Of a DNA stretch of 64,000 nt, positions 27,235 through 39,240 are shown one piece after another (the stretch's first letter is position 1; each line of letters starts with the position of its first letter). The notes under the pieces were generated by a model. That model made no database searches, was not told the DNA's origin, and saw only the letters and a program-made list of their open reading frames with translations. The stretch covers positions 19,462,501 through 19,526,500 of the forward strand of contig JAQISU010000108.1 in the NCBI GenBank assembly GCA_029339505.1, read 5' to 3'. A program made the position numbers and the translations under genes. The stretch comes from Unio delphinus (taxonomy: Eukaryota; Mollusca; Bivalvia; Unionida; Unionidae).

Positions 27235-27560
27235 TTAGGAACAGTTAAACCTCTACTAGGCTTCCATTAAATAACTGCAAAACTCTCAGAAACATCTAAG
27301 TCTCAGTTAGACTTTCCCATAGTACTACAATACTCTCCCAACAACTAAATCTCAATTAGTCTTTCTTTACAATACCTTACTGATTTTAACAAACAACCAA
27401 GTCTCAGTTAGACTTTCCCATAGTACTCCAGTACTCTCCCAACAACTAAGTTTCAATTAGTCTTTTTTTTTACAGTACCTTAAGATTTTAATAAACATCC
27501 AAGTCTCAGTTAGACTTTCCCACACTAATTCAATAGTGTCCAAAACAACTAAATCTCATG
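27235..27560. repeat. Diverged ~110 bp tandem repeat
   Basis: About three units sharing AAGTCTCAGTTAGACTTTCC and CTCTCCCAACAACTAA. Confidence 0.75.
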
Positions 27561-27599
27561 TAGAGATTCATTAAACTTCTGCAATAAGCTCCCAAACAA

Positions 27600-27965
27600 C
27601 TGTTACAGTTGGACATTACCACACTACTTGAATACTCCACCAAACATGTCAATCTGAACTGGACATTACCACACTACTTGAATACTCCACCAAACATGTC
27701 AATCTGAACTGGACATTACCACACTACTTGAATAATCCACCAAACTGAACTGGACATTACCACACTACTTGAATACTCCACCAAACATGTCAATCTGAAC
27801 TGGACATTACCACACTACTTGAATACTCCACCAAACATGTCAATCTGTACTGGACATTACCACACTACTTGAATACTCCACCAAACATGTCAGTCTGAAC
27901 TGGACATTACCACACTAGTTCGGTACTCCCCCAAAACACCAAAACGTACTTGAACATGACCACAC
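27600..27965. repeat. 50 bp minisatellite, about seven copies
   Basis: Units share GGACATTACCACACTACTTG and ACTCCACCAAACATGTCA. One internal unit is shortened. Confidence 0.95.
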
Positions 27966-28107
27966 TTCTTTAAGACTATCCAAAATAACTAGGTCGCCTA
28001 TATATCCCTCCGACTAACACGTTCTTCCTTATAGCATGAACTCTGTCTTGTTGTTAACACTGCCACTCTTACATGCAACCCTAACATTTCTGAAACATTC
28101 CTTGTAG

Positions 28108-28110
<3 letters not shown>

Positions 28111-28179
<69 letters not shown>
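28111..28179. repeat. (TA)n microsatellite
   Basis: About 34 TA units. Confidence 0.97.
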
Positions 28180-28181
<2 letters not shown>

Positions 28182-28199
28182 CTTCAAAGTTATTTCTGT

Positions 28200-29210
28200 C
28201 AAATCACTTTTACATCTAAGATGAAACATAGGTAGTAAGATGATTTCTTCAGGCTTCAGGATCCGGATGAGGTTCTATACCTGATAAGAACCTAAATCGT
28301 ATATGCCAATGTATTAATACCACACCTAGCAACATAATGTTTGATAAAACAGTATAAGCTTGTTAGATATAAAATATGATTTGGTACATCAAATCAATTT
28401 AAAAGGAGGTCACTGCCTTTAACAGCAGGTTATATAATGGACGGATCATTAAATAAAATGTCAAAGAACCAGTCCAATATTACCATATGTTCCTTACATA
28501 AAACACCTGTTAATGTGATTTTCAGGTTAAGTGGACACTTGTTTGTAAGACATACTGAAACATGTCTATCGAAAATCTATATTATCTAATTGAAATTAAC
28601 ATTCATATATAACCTAAATGTTATGTGTATTTAATTTGCATTGTTTGGTTGTTAGTTTTTTTAAAATTTCTTTATTTGTCATTATATTATATGGATAACT
28701 GTATTTTGGACTTGTACTTATCCGAAAACAAGTTAATTTTCTATTGGAGCTGAATGATTGTGTTAGGTTTTGTAAACAACATTTTAATTTCAATCTGAGT
28801 GAAGCACTCTATCTCTGTCTCTTGTTTACTACAGTTTGAATTCTACTGTTAGTAACTGTTAACATAAATATAATTATAACAAAGAGTTTATTTTGCCAAC
28901 GTGTGGAACCTTTCATAATGCAATGCTTCCATAGACATAAAAAAACAACTAATTGTGACCAGAGGTCAGGTATAGAACACTACAATATATTACAAGACAG
29001 TATTTGATCGTGTGCTACACGATCTTATGTCATTTAATGTTGTATTATATTTGTTTCAAGTACTTAATTTGGGATGGAAATGTATTTATTCAAATTACCT
29101 TTACGCTGGAAATACCAAGTACTCTTTAAAAAACATTGTTGGAAATAGAGTCTTGATTTGATACTGAAATTTCAGACATGAATATATTCCTGGATTGTTG
29201 TATTGTGACT
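28200..29210. other. AT-rich noncoding DNA
   Basis: No gene or repeat recognised. Confidence 0.45.
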
Positions 29211-29214
29211 CAAC

Positions 29215-30885
29215 AAATACGGGTAGTACATCACCACTAAACGTGGCACCACATGCACATCACCACTACAAGTGCCAACACAGGCACATCACCACTACCA
29301 GAGATATCACAGGCACATCGAAAAAACAAGTGACATCACAGGCACATCACCGCTACAAGTGCCAACACAAGTACATCACCACAACAAGCGCCAACACAGG
29401 TACATCACCACTACAAGTGCCAACACAAGTATATCACCACTACACGTGCCAACACAAGTACATCACCACTACACGTGCCAACACAGGCACATCACCATTA
29501 CATGTACCAACAAAGGTACATCACCACTACAAGTGCCAACACAGGTACATCACCACTACAAGTGTCAACACAAGTACATCACCACTACAAGTGCCATCAC
29601 CATTACAAGTACCGAAAAAGGTGCATCATCACTACAAGTGCCAACAGAGTTACATCACCACAAGTGACAACCCAAGTACATCACCACAACAAGTGCCAAC
29701 ACAAGTACATCACCACTACACGTGCCAACACAGGCACATCACCATTACAAGTACCAACAATAGTGCATCATCACTACAAGTGCCAACACAGGTACATCAC
29801 CACAACAAGTGACAACACAAGTACATCACCACTACAAGTGCCATCACAGGCACATCACCATTACAAGTACTAACAAAGTGAATCATCACTACAAGTGCCA
29901 ACACAGGCACATCACCACTACAAGTGCCAACACAAGTACATCACCACTACAAGTGCCAACACAAGTACATCACCACTACACGTGCCAACACAGGCACATC
30001 ACCATTACATGTACCAACAACGGTACATCACCACTACAAGTGCCAACACAAGTTCATCACCACTACAAGTGCCAACACAAGTACATCACCACTACAAGTG
30101 CCATCACAGGCACATCACCATAACAAGTACCAAAAAAGGTGGATCATCACTACAAGTGCCAACACAGGTACATCACCACTACAAGTGCCAACACAAGTAC
30201 ATCACCACTACAAGTGCCAACACAAGTACATCACCACTACACGTGCCAACACAGGCACATCACCATTACATGTACCAACAATGGTGCATCACAACTACAA
30301 TCACAACTACAAGTGCCAACACAGGTGCATCACCACTACAAGTGCCAACACAAGTACATCACCACTACAAGTGCCATCACAGGCACATCACCATTACAAG
30401 TACCAACAAAAGTGCATCATCACTCCAAGTGCCAACACAGGTACGTCACCACTACAAATGCCAACACAAGTACATCACTACTACATGTGCCAACACAAGT
30501 ACATCACCACTACAAGTGCCATCACAGGCACATCACCATTACATGTACCAAGAAAGGTGCATCACCATTACAAGTACCAACAATGGTGCATCATCACTAC
30601 AAGTGCCAACACAGGTACATCACCACTACAAGTGCCAACACAAGTACATCACTACATGTGCCAACACAAGTACATCACCACTACACGTGCCAACACAGGC
30701 ACATCATTACAAGTACCAACAATGGTGCATCACCACTACAAGTGCCATCACAGGCACATCACCATTACAAGTACCAAGAAAGGTGCATCACCATTACAAG
30801 TACCAAGAAAGGTGCATCACCACTACAAGTGCCAACACATCTATATCACCACTACAAGTGCCAACACAGGCACATCACTTCTGGC
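29215..30885. repeat. 29 bp minisatellite, about 57 copies
   Basis: Unit core CATCACCACTACAAGTGCCA followed by ACACAAGTA. Because 29 is not a multiple of three and the unit contains no stop, three units (87 bp) encode a 29-residue His/Thr/Gln-rich period that is open in all three plus frames; the longest frame is 331 codons. The frames reflect the unit, not a gene: no promoter, no Kozak-like start, and all three frames are equally open. Variant units (with CATTACATGTACC or CATCATCACTAC) are interspersed in blocks. Confidence 0.96.
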
Positions 30886-31264
30886 ATTAGATTAAATTTC
30901 GTTTTGCACTAAAGTATATTCAGAACTTAGATCGTTACGAATTGCGTCAATAAATCTAGAATTATTTGGGATTTAATTCGCAAAACCTACCAATCCTTTC
31001 TTAAAACATTTTTTTTTTTGTATTCTATCTAGGGCACCAAATTATTTATTTAAGTGTTGAAAGCCTTTTGTTTCTCAAACTTTTTAATCACTTGTTTTAA
31101 GACCATAGAGTCATAATATAAAACGGAAAAAAAAACCAAACATGCCGTGATTTTCTTGCATGTAAACCTGAAGTTTGATATGAATCATAACTTAGATGAT
31201 TATATTGTGAGCACAAATACACGTTTAAACATTGTCTTAAATAAACATTAAGGACTTACAATCG

Positions 31265-31535
31265 CCATTGTTGATCCCTTTTGGGGGACATTATTTCTCT
31301 TGGCATACATACTTTTTGGTGGTTTTACAGTTCAAGTCTCTAAAGACTAGATCAACCATACAAGCAAGTAAAATATTATAGAGATATTGATATATTAAAG
31401 ACATACAATCAAAATAATGGTGACCCTTTTATGTGGATATGATTTCTCTTGGCATACGTAATATTTGGTTTTACAGTTCAAGTCTCCAACATCATAGGTC
31501 AACAATACAGGTAAATAAAATATACAATATATACA
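31265..31535. repeat. ~165 bp direct duplication
   Basis: TTTCTCTTGGCATAC, GGTTTTACAGTTCAAGTCTC and GTAAATAAAATAT-like segments occur in the same order at about 31,290-31,375 and 31,445-31,520. Confidence 0.75.
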
Positions 31536-31604
31536 TATATTGATAATGTGTTGTTCTGTACGTGTTACCCACAGAATACACAGATAATAGTCTAATAACG
31601 CAGA

Positions 31605-31700
31605 TAACTACTCCGGTGGAGTAGTGGTTAGAGCGTCCACCGCGGGAGCGAGAGGTCGTGGGTTCGATCCCCGGCCGAGTCATACCAAAGACTTACAATA
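31605..31700 (+). mobile_element. tRNA-derived SINE head
   Basis: A box GTAGTGGTTAGAGCG, B box GGTTCGATCC and a CCGGCCGAGTC end pairing with GACTCGG-like acceptor sequence; followed by ATACCAAAGACTTA, a tail seen after this head in molluscan SINEs. No plausible anticodon arm, so a SINE rather than a tRNA gene. Confidence 0.7.
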
Positions 31701-31889
31701 ATGATAATAACAGCTGCGAACAATTATAATATCATGAAGCCAACACATACAAAATACTTTGTGATTACACAGCGTAGATTCAAATCAACACATATAGAAT
31801 ATTGAACGAACACTTAGAACACATCTGAGGATTACTTATTACATTAATATGACGTGTTACTCCAATACTCGGATGTGAGACTAGTGTAG

Positions 31890-32028
31890 CAGTAGCGGTG
31901 TTGTTTGTAGCGGTGTTGTTTGTAGCGGTGTTGTTTGTAGCGGTGTTGCTTGTAGCGGTGTTTGTAGCGGTGTTGTTTGTAGCGGTGTTGTTTGTAGCGG
32001 TGTTGTTTGTAGCGGTGTTGTTTGTAGG
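31890..32028. repeat. 15 bp tandem repeat, about nine copies
   Basis: Unit TAGCGGTGTTGTTTG, nearly perfect; lies about 270 bp left of Polinton copy 2. Confidence 0.96.
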
Positions 32029-32298
32029 ATGTGGGATAATTTGATGTTTAGAGTTCTTTTACAATGTAGGTTACAATATCATATATCAAGGTATGTTTAA
32101 TGCTGATATGATAATTACTTGCCTTTTTTGCCAACTAACCTAGCGATTTTCTAATTGGATTAGTTTATTTGTTACTTTATCGTGTCGGCTTTTAAAAGTG
32201 CGCATGTGCGTATGTTTACTTATAGGAAGTTTCGTTGAGATCGCACCCTCTTTGCTGCTGTAATTAGATGATATATCAATAATATGGCACCAGCTATA

Positions 32299-32535
32299 GA
32301 ACCTTAGCTAGATCAACTAGAGAAAGAATAGAAACAATCAAGAAATATTTTCCAGTCCGTGATTATGTCAGACAAACATTACAAGAACGTCAAAGATCTC
32401 GGGTGGATTTTGCAGAGAGTTCAGAACAATTCTTTAACCGGGTTACGAAGGCTACTCAAACAGTTGCAGAACCTATTGTAAGTCGTCGTCCTACTGTAGA
32501 ACAAGATGACATAGCTACTGTCAAAATCGAACAAT
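32299..32535 (+). pseudogene. Copy 2 homologue of the copy 1 ORF at 45.5-45.9 kb
   Basis: Open frame of about 78 codons without internal stop. It carries KKYFPVRDYVRQTLQERQ and FAESSEQFFNRVTKAT, matching KFLPIRDSVRSKLQARQ and FSEGSEDLFRPITKAT in copy 1. Function is unknown; in Polintons such short charged ORFs sit at the edge of the virion gene block. After the stop at 32,533 the next 500 bp contain only scattered coding traces and a ~55 bp direct repeat (CACATTTGCGT, GTCTAGGTTGTAATAAT) at about 33,015 and 33,100. Confidence 0.6.
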
Positions 32536-33334
32536 AAACTAAGAAGAAAAAAAAGTCTTACGAAAATACCTCTGGTTGAAATAGCTGCTGCTCGACCTCC
32601 TGCTAGTAGGGAGGCAGTACTTTAAAGAACTGAACACACTCGTGCTGTAATATGTCAAATGGGAACAAAAAAAAATAAAAACAAAAAGTTAGATTGAGTA
32701 AATAAATTTAATGAAGGAGTCATTGATGTAATAAAACTTATTGAAATAGGTGAATTATCTAATATTGTAGCGGTAAATTATTGACATAACGATACACATT
32801 TTAAATTATGCTAACATAGACTTTGATATAGATAATAAAATGGATGGATCGTACATATTTTGACAAGTCGCAGGCAAAATATAAAGATTTATTTCTTCGA
32901 AGATTCGATACTGAAATAAAAAGAAATATATGTAAAATTTAGAAAAGGAACATCACCAACAACAGAAACCACAACTAGCTCAACAGCAACTGTCAGAAAC
33001 AAATCTATATTGTTTAGGACACATTTGCGTCTAGGTTGTAATAATATCAGGAATTCTAGACGCAAAGAAGTAGTCAGAATCTGAAATTGATACTATTATG
33101 GACACATTTGCGTGATACTTTTAAGGATTAATGCACGTCTAGGTTGTAATAATTTCATGACGTCGAGACGCGATGAAGCAGTAATGTTTCACTCACATGG
33201 TCACCGTCAAATATCAAAGTAAGTAAAACAAAGATTCTTTAAAGAGATTAGATGATTGGTTTAAAGATGTACACTACATTATTACTAATTGACCTGTCGA
33301 AGATGATGACCAGTAAGTTCGTGATTTTAAGTGT

Positions 33335-33605
33335 GACGTAAGACGAGAAAAAGAAAAATCCAAAAACGACAAATTGTATGACCCCAAAGATCCTCCTGGA
33401 TGTGGTATGTTTACTCAAGGAAGTGGTCTTATTTCTGGTCCTGCAAACGTCCTTTCTGATGTTGAACGAATATAAGTTCTGATTGGCCGTGAAGCAATTG
33501 CTCTACTCGTCGCTGTACCAAAATCAATCAAAGCACCTCATCAAGTCGTGCATGATAATACAAGTAACCGCAATCTTTTTAAACAGATCTTAAGATATAA
33601 TGGTT
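33335..33605 (+). pseudogene. Copy 2 fusion of basic ORF remnant to protease C-terminal remnant
   Basis: A basic KR-rich start (RREKEKSKKRQ), then QGSGLISGPANVLSDVERI and VLIG, corresponds to the copy 1 ORF at 44.83-45.15 kb (GSGLVSCPGNVLGDIERLE). Only a few codons later the frame reads PHQVVHDNTSNR, which matches the last residues of the copy 1 protease (PHQVVNEYTSNR at about 41.94 kb). This places a deletion of what is about 3 kb in copy 1 (minor protein, capsid, pX and most of the protease) between them. Two stops remain. Confidence 0.6.
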
Positions 33606-34470
33606 GATTGTTACCGAAGATCTTCCTCTCAACAACAACAATTAACGGAATATCGCACGAAAATGCAAAGAAAGTAGTTAGTGATGAAATATCCGAATGA
33701 TGAAATTGTGCAAATATAAATCAAAGGCAAGTTGTTGCATTTCAATGGAAGCAAGCAAAATTAATCCCCAGTAAGTTAACATTTCAAAATATTATCGTCA
33801 AAATTAATAGCTGTGTTTGATAGTAATGGACATGATAAGCCCGTTGATATTTTGTCAAAGACATCAAATAATATTCACAATCGAATACACAAATCCGGTG
33901 ACAAAATACGCGGTATAATTTGTATGACTATTACAACAATTACTGGTCTTGGAGGACAGAATCAAACGATGACGTTGCAACGAAGAAATATGTCAATTAT
34001 ATAGACTTACTAATAATGAACTCGTTAATGCAATCAATAATGAAGTAATCAATCTCAGATCTGATTATACTGGTTACACAAACACTTTCTTGAGTTTCCT
34101 AGAAACGTAAATAGAAACATTAATTAATTTTTGGCAGTCTAGCAGTCGTTAATGTTACATTTGTTGACAAAACAATGACTACCGATAGCGTAGTTTATAC
34201 GGTATTGTCTGGATCTGTATTATGGTCACCGCCTCATCAAGTTATTAAACACCGCGCAGAGGTTACCGGTATATACACGTTCGCAGTACTAGGTGTTACA
34301 ATATTTATGGTATCTACTTCATTACTACGGCGTTCTCCAGTAACACAATTGTCTGAATATATGTTAGCATTACTAGATCAAAACGACTAAGTAACATTTT
34401 AAGTGGAAGCTGAAGAAAACAGACTCGACTTTATTTACTACTGGTGTCTTGAATTCATCGCTAATCTATA
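33606..34470 (+). pseudogene. Copy 2 fibre-like virion protein remnant
   Basis: Fragments in several frames match the copy 1 gene at 40.9-41.9 kb: KYPNDEIVQI corresponds to YPNEIVVF, and the C-terminal part (34,172-34,470) has VVYTVLSGSVLW and VTGIYTF, matching VVYTIQHGSFVW and VKGIYRL. The C-terminal domain is predicted beta-rich by its alternating pattern. At least four breaks. Confidence 0.6.
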
Positions 34471-34499
34471 ACATACTTAATCAATTAGATGCCCAACCA

Positions 34500-34833
34500 A
34501 CGTGCAACAGTATAGGTACAATCAGGTGCGTGAATGGCCAAAACAAAGAAATATATAGTTGATGAGTATACAGCGAAAGCTAACAACATATCGAGCGTAG
34601 TTGTCATTGATATAACTGTATATTCGGCGTCAACTGTCATTGCTGAAACTGGCTTATTGATATCATCAATAGCTCCGCTAGTGATGACAACAGTAGTTTT
34701 ATGTGTTTCAGTAGCAATAACAATTGCTGGTATTCTAAGTATCATTGCCAGAATATATCCAGATGTAGCAATAATAAAGTATACGAGTATATACAAAGTC
34801 GCAGAAATGATCAAATGTACAACAAACCAATGA
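34500..34833 (+). pseudogene. Copy 2 membrane protein remnant
   Basis: A 99-codon frame holds a long hydrophobic stretch (LLISSIAPLVMTTVVLCVSV, then ITIAGILSIIARI) that matches the hydrophobic hairpin of the copy 1 protein at 40.4-40.9 kb. The N-terminal helical part is mostly lost. Probably an integral membrane protein of the virion or its assembly; no enzymatic motif. The 174-codon minus frame over the same bases is a shadow. Confidence 0.55.
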
Positions 34834-35225
34834 CTACATCTGATGCAGTTAATAATAATAATGATGTCTTCATTGCAAGAACTACTGCAACAGATCGTCA
34901 TTAATGCAATTCCGCCAGAACAACGTTTATATAAGCAAGTTTGACCAATCGTGAATTTAGCGTAAACTTCCCAACTCCAATTTGAGTAGAAGAAATAGCG
35001 CTGGTACAATTACGAGTATATCATAGTAGACAAAATATTAGATCAAAGTCATTCCGTGGGTTGTAGGCGAAAAACCTATCTTTTTTGCAAATAAAAACAA
35101 ACCAGACGGAAACCCTGATTTTCAGGTTGTTTCTATTTCAGCTGGATGGTATCAAATCGAACAAATCAACTTTGAATTTCAGCGTAGAATTAAATATATT
35201 ACAGGAAAATAAACTTAGATAGCTC
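34832..35225 (+). pseudogene. Copy 2 penton-like protein N-terminal remnant
   Basis: MTTSDAV, then NREFSVNFPTPI and VQLRVYHS, and later GWYQIEQINFEFQRRIKYITGK match the copy 1 gene at 39.3-40.4 kb. Stops and frame changes are frequent and the C-terminal part was not found. Confidence 0.55.
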
Positions 35226-35284
35226 TTACAGATCAGGAACAAACACCTTAATCCGAAATATAAATAATCTAGTTAGATTATGTT

Positions 35285-35300
35285 TTATATAATATATAAT

Positions 35301-35352
<52 letters not shown>
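35285..35352. repeat. (TA)n microsatellite
   Basis: About 30 TA units with a few AAT interruptions, at the right edge of Polinton copy 2. Confidence 0.95.
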
Positions 35353-35355
<3 letters not shown>

Positions 35356-35689
35356 ATTGTCGATCAGGCCAGACTTAGGATGGTAAGAGGTTCAGTCACT
35401 TTATAAAGGACCACCCGTCCCTAACTAGATAATTTTACAACGGATAATAGGATGTTTAGAATGCTTCCAGAGTATCAACGGGATAACTTACGGCGTTGAA
35501 CAGAAGAAAATAGAGGAGACGAATATTCTCCAAACTATATTATATAAAATTCTAACAAACTACCAGGAACATCAATGACTGAAATTGATTACAAAACCTG
35601 TTTTCCACATATTTATGAAAAAGGGTTTACACCATATTATGATAACATAAGAATGAACATCAAGTATATTCACGACACTAGAACAATTA

Positions 35690-36640
35690 TTTCATAGTTA
35701 CATTCATGAGCTCCATTTCGGCTGTTAAATCATGGATGACATGTACTAATCTGCAGATGAATGATGATAAAACTGAGGTCATTCTGATCACAACACAAAG
35801 ACTCTCATTCATATCCTTTACCTCAAGCAATGAATATCAGCAACACCAACATTAAATTCTCACCGTCAGTACGGAACCTAGGCGTTACTCTAGACAGTAC
35901 TCTCACATTGCACCAACATGTCATTAACATATGCAATGCTGAATATCTTGAGCTGAGACGCATCAGTTCCATTAGTAAATATCTTTCAGTTGATGTCACT
36001 ATAACACTTGTGTGTTCATTAGTATTTTCAATACTTGACTATTGTAACTCAGTTATGTCTGGTTTGTCTCAATATCTTCTCCAGAAACTTCAACTAAGTT
36101 CACAACACAGCTGCTCGGATCATCTTTAGATTACCACGAACTTAGCACACTTCTCTACTGCTCTGTATCCTACACTGGCTATCCATTCGATCCAGAATCA
36201 AGCAAAAAATGTGTTCTCTGTGTTACCGCTCAATGACGGACTCCATTTCAGCATACCTATCTGGCCTCACCCATGTGTACACACCAGCAATATAGTTACG
36301 CTCCTCTTCTGATAATCCTATACTCATTATTCCCACTATGAAAACAAAGTCATATGACAACGTTCTTTTGCATACAAGTGCCCAGTAACATGGAATTTTT
36401 TGCTCATTGAAATTAGACACATAGACACAGAAATCCCTTGTAGGAGTGCTCTTAAAACTCAGTTTTCTACCACACGAACAAACTTAAAGACCTAAAGCTA
36501 TTTCCTACCTTCAAATTGAATGGTGTTTGTTTTTTGTATTCATATCACTATATATGTTGTAAAGCGCTTAGAGGCTCTAACGATTAGGCTCTACACAAAG
36601 TCCTCATTAGTATTGTTATTATTATTATGAGTATCCCAAC
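35690..36640 (+). mobile_element. CR1/L2-like LINE, 5'-truncated
   Basis: The plus strand encodes the C-terminal part of a LINE reverse transcriptase: WMTCTNLQMNDDKTEVI, then VRNLGVTLDSTLTLHQHV, and LVFSILDYCNSVMSGL. It decays through several frame changes and ends with the typical 3' tail TTGTAAAGCGCTTAGAGGCT followed by CTCTACACAAAGT and ATTATTATTATT. The catalytic YxDD region is absent. This copy is a standard 5'-truncated insertion. Confidence 0.88.
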
Positions 36641-37509
36641 GACAATCTTAAAAATAAAACATTGAAACAATAAAACATCTAAATTATATTATATCAGATT
36701 TTGAACATCTCAAAAGAGCTGCAACGGTAACCGTCGGAATGATCAAACAATCCGTAACAATTGTGTATCGATCATTTTAAAATAAACGAAGCCTAATTAC
36801 GAAAATGTATACTGCCCGGATTTTAAATCGAAGAACTAAACAATTAGTTGCCGATCGTATGTATGAATATTCTCCATACATCATCGTTGAGTCATGGAGT
36901 AAATATCACCACCAGCTGGTATTCTCCAACGTAATTATACGTATGACTGCGGTCGTCATATTTCAAGAGGATATGTTAATAATAGATCAACTATGGAGAT
37001 CAGTCTTGTATGTGATGTCATGAAATGACAGTTGCCAAGCAAACCTCAAATTCCAATCAAGCCCAGCAAGGATATGTTCCACACACATTTACAAATCAAG
37101 TACCTCCTGGATATTTGATTGTACATGAACCGTTTAATCTGGATATCCACGATGTGATACTCCGTTATTATCGAAAATGCATTTCAACATCCTGACCAAG
37201 GCGGACAGCCCCATGATTCAAGACGTTTAAAGTTCAATCAATAAATATTTAAGTAAAATCTTAACGTTATTTTAACGATTAGCAAATTAGTCAAAGTGAT
37301 ATATTATATAAGATACCAACACGTGAGAATTTTCATACACAACAGAGCGGTTTGATGAAATTGCCATCAGAACAATATTCACACTACCCTCAGTCGAGGC
37401 ATAACAAATTAATGTTAATATAAGTATTGATAAATACGGCAATGAAGATTTTTTGTTAACACGTGAACAGTTAAATGAACTGCGGCGAAAACATCTTATT
37501 ATGATAATG
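36641..37509 (+). other. Possible further viral remnants, unresolved
   Basis: Short plus-strand frames with protein-like composition (a 72-codon frame from 36,805; GYVPHTFTNQVPPGYLIVHE near 37,065; DKYGNEDFLLTREQLNELRR near 37,430) resemble coding sequence broken by many stops. They may continue Polinton copy 2 beyond the LINE, but no counterpart was found in copy 1. Confidence 0.3.
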
Positions 37510-37511
37510 TG

Positions 37512-37591
<80 letters not shown>
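37510..37591. repeat. (TA)n microsatellite
   Basis: About 41 TA units. Confidence 0.97.
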
Positions 37592-37594
<3 letters not shown>

Positions 37595-38535
37595 ACCGTT
37601 CTTCCTGTCTGCTCTTATAATAGACAATTGACAAGTCCAGTATATGTTATACGACTTTGTTGTGCACGAGGTTTGCAACGTTAGCTAAATATATATGGCT
37701 CCTGTTTAATTCAACTCAACCCTGCAAATACAATAAAATACATTTACTATAACTATAACTACCGTCATCAGTGCATTACATCAATTCTGTTTCACAGTAT
37801 ATTCGATACGAATAATTACCACTACATATTTATTAATTATCAATCTAGAAAGATAGTTGACCAAATGAACCTAAACACAATAATCAGTGTGCACTGCACA
37901 AAATAGAACAGACATACAGACAGACAAGCGTATGGACATAATGATAGGTTCAGAAAAGACTGGGGGTTAATAACCTAATAAAGGCACTAAAATGCAATAT
38001 ACATTTCAGATAAATATACAGACTACATATAAAATAAACATTTACATTGATATATTATAAATCTATTTACCTTATCATATGGGACACTACTGGTTGTCAC
38101 ATCTTCTTGAAGTCCAACAGAATCAGAAGCACATTTAATTGAATTCCATGACCAGCACCCTTCAGCAACTCGTATGGAATGACCACCACTAATCTGCTGC
38201 CCATGCTATGCTGTTTATACAGACAAGTAGCAAACTAACCAATCAGAAAGTTACTTATCGCTTGTCATGCAATAGAACAACCCAGCATGAACAGCACTCA
38301 GGGTAGCTTCATTGCTCAGAGTGAACAAAATTCAATAGATAAAACTGGTTCAAGGTAGGCAAACTGGCTATATATGTGAAAAATGATAATAACACTAATT
38401 GCAACTGATGATTTTATTTCACTCATCTTTTAAAAACATTAATTAGATAAAATAATAAAATACACACTTCTGCCTATTTAAAATACGAATATATAAACTT
38501 ATATAATATATGCGTCTGCTACACACGTCCCTTCA
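37592..38535 (-). repeat. Candidate LTR of an LTR retrotransposon
   Basis: On the minus strand a short purine-rich run (GTGAAGGGA) precedes TGTGTAGCAGACGC at about 38,530, followed by a TATA-like ATATATTATATAAG. The other end is GGTAACA at 37,592, giving TG...CA limits and a length of about 940 bp. It lies directly downstream of the retrotransposon pol tail at 38.6-39.24 kb. No second LTR is in the window to confirm it. Confidence 0.4.
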
Positions 38536-38599
38536 CACATTGAAATGATGTCCTCATCATTTAGGTGTATCCACCATGATGGAAATTATGGCTTTGGAA

Positions 38600-39240
38600 A
38601 CGGTATCAGGCATAGTGTTAAAAAACTTCGTTTGTGTGCAATGACTGAACGAAACGCACTTTTGTTAGCCAGTCTGGCTTATTAATGACTTTGGACATCA
38701 CGTAATCGCCAGAAGTCATCCATGTAGGGTTACTCGACTAGAACGGCGTGGTGCTGGAACAGCCAAGGAACTGTTCTATCTTTGTAACTGATCAGTAACA
38801 ACGTTACTGGAGCTCTCAACCCTACTGTGACTTGGTACTGCAGAGTTATTATCAATGCTGATCACAGTGTCTTCTGGATACATAGCTCCAGACTGTTCAG
38901 CAGTATGACCACACTGCTCATTATCATCAACTGACATAGCTGAAACTAACTCTTCTCTCACACGGGGATTACCTTCATCCTGGTTTGAAGAGTTGTCATC
39001 ATCTACTCTAAGACTCTCACTGGAGGAGTCTGTAATTAAATTCTCGCCGGCTAAATCGTCATCAACCCCTGGTCCATATAGACATATCTCCTGTGTCTGC
39101 CATATCGGAATCATTTCTGTATCACTTGGAAAATAAATTGATATATGGTTCATTTCATTCTGGTCCGAATCGATTTCCCTGCAATTAAAATTCATAGGTG
39201 AATTTCTAGTCTTGGGTGTCGCAGACTTGAACGCAGACTT
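38600..39240 (-). pseudogene. LTR-retrotransposon Pol C-terminal tail
   Basis: The minus frame from about 39,237 to 38,776 encodes an acidic Ser/Asp/Glu-rich segment. It passes one in-frame TAG (38,776-38,778) into PAPRRSSRVT, and after a frame change continues with WMTSGDYVMSKVINKPDW and closes at about 38,623. An RRSSR basic box followed by a tryptophan-containing segment close to the stop is typical of the tail after the integrase in LTR retrotransposons. Integrase and reverse transcriptase are absent: upstream of 39,240 the sequence is already Polinton, so this is a 3' remnant. Family not identified. Confidence 0.5.

Larger units (their letters stand above)
32290..35230 (+). mobile_element. 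Polinton-like element, copy 2 (diverged, internally deleted)
   Basis: Five consecutive fragments on the plus strand match, in the same order, five genes of copy 1 that run on the minus strand between 45.8 and 40.0 kb. The two are therefore inverted relative to each other. Protein similarity is only partial (roughly half the residues in the best fragment), so this is an older or different subfamily, not a recent duplicate. The minor virion protein, capsid, pX and most of the protease are missing between the second and third fragments. A CR1/L2-like LINE lies to the right (from about 35.7 kb). Confidence 0.75.

Noticed and set aside
29195..30912. Long His/Thr-rich frames (up to 331 codons)
   Set aside because: All three plus frames are equally open because of the 29 bp unit; a minisatellite, not a gene.
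31605..31690. Possible tRNA gene
   Set aside because: A and B boxes are good, but the anticodon arm does not fold convincingly and the downstream sequence is a SINE body.
34485..35009. 174-codon minus-strand frame
   Set aside because: Shadow of the copy 2 membrane and penton-like remnants on the plus strand, which match copy 1 genes.
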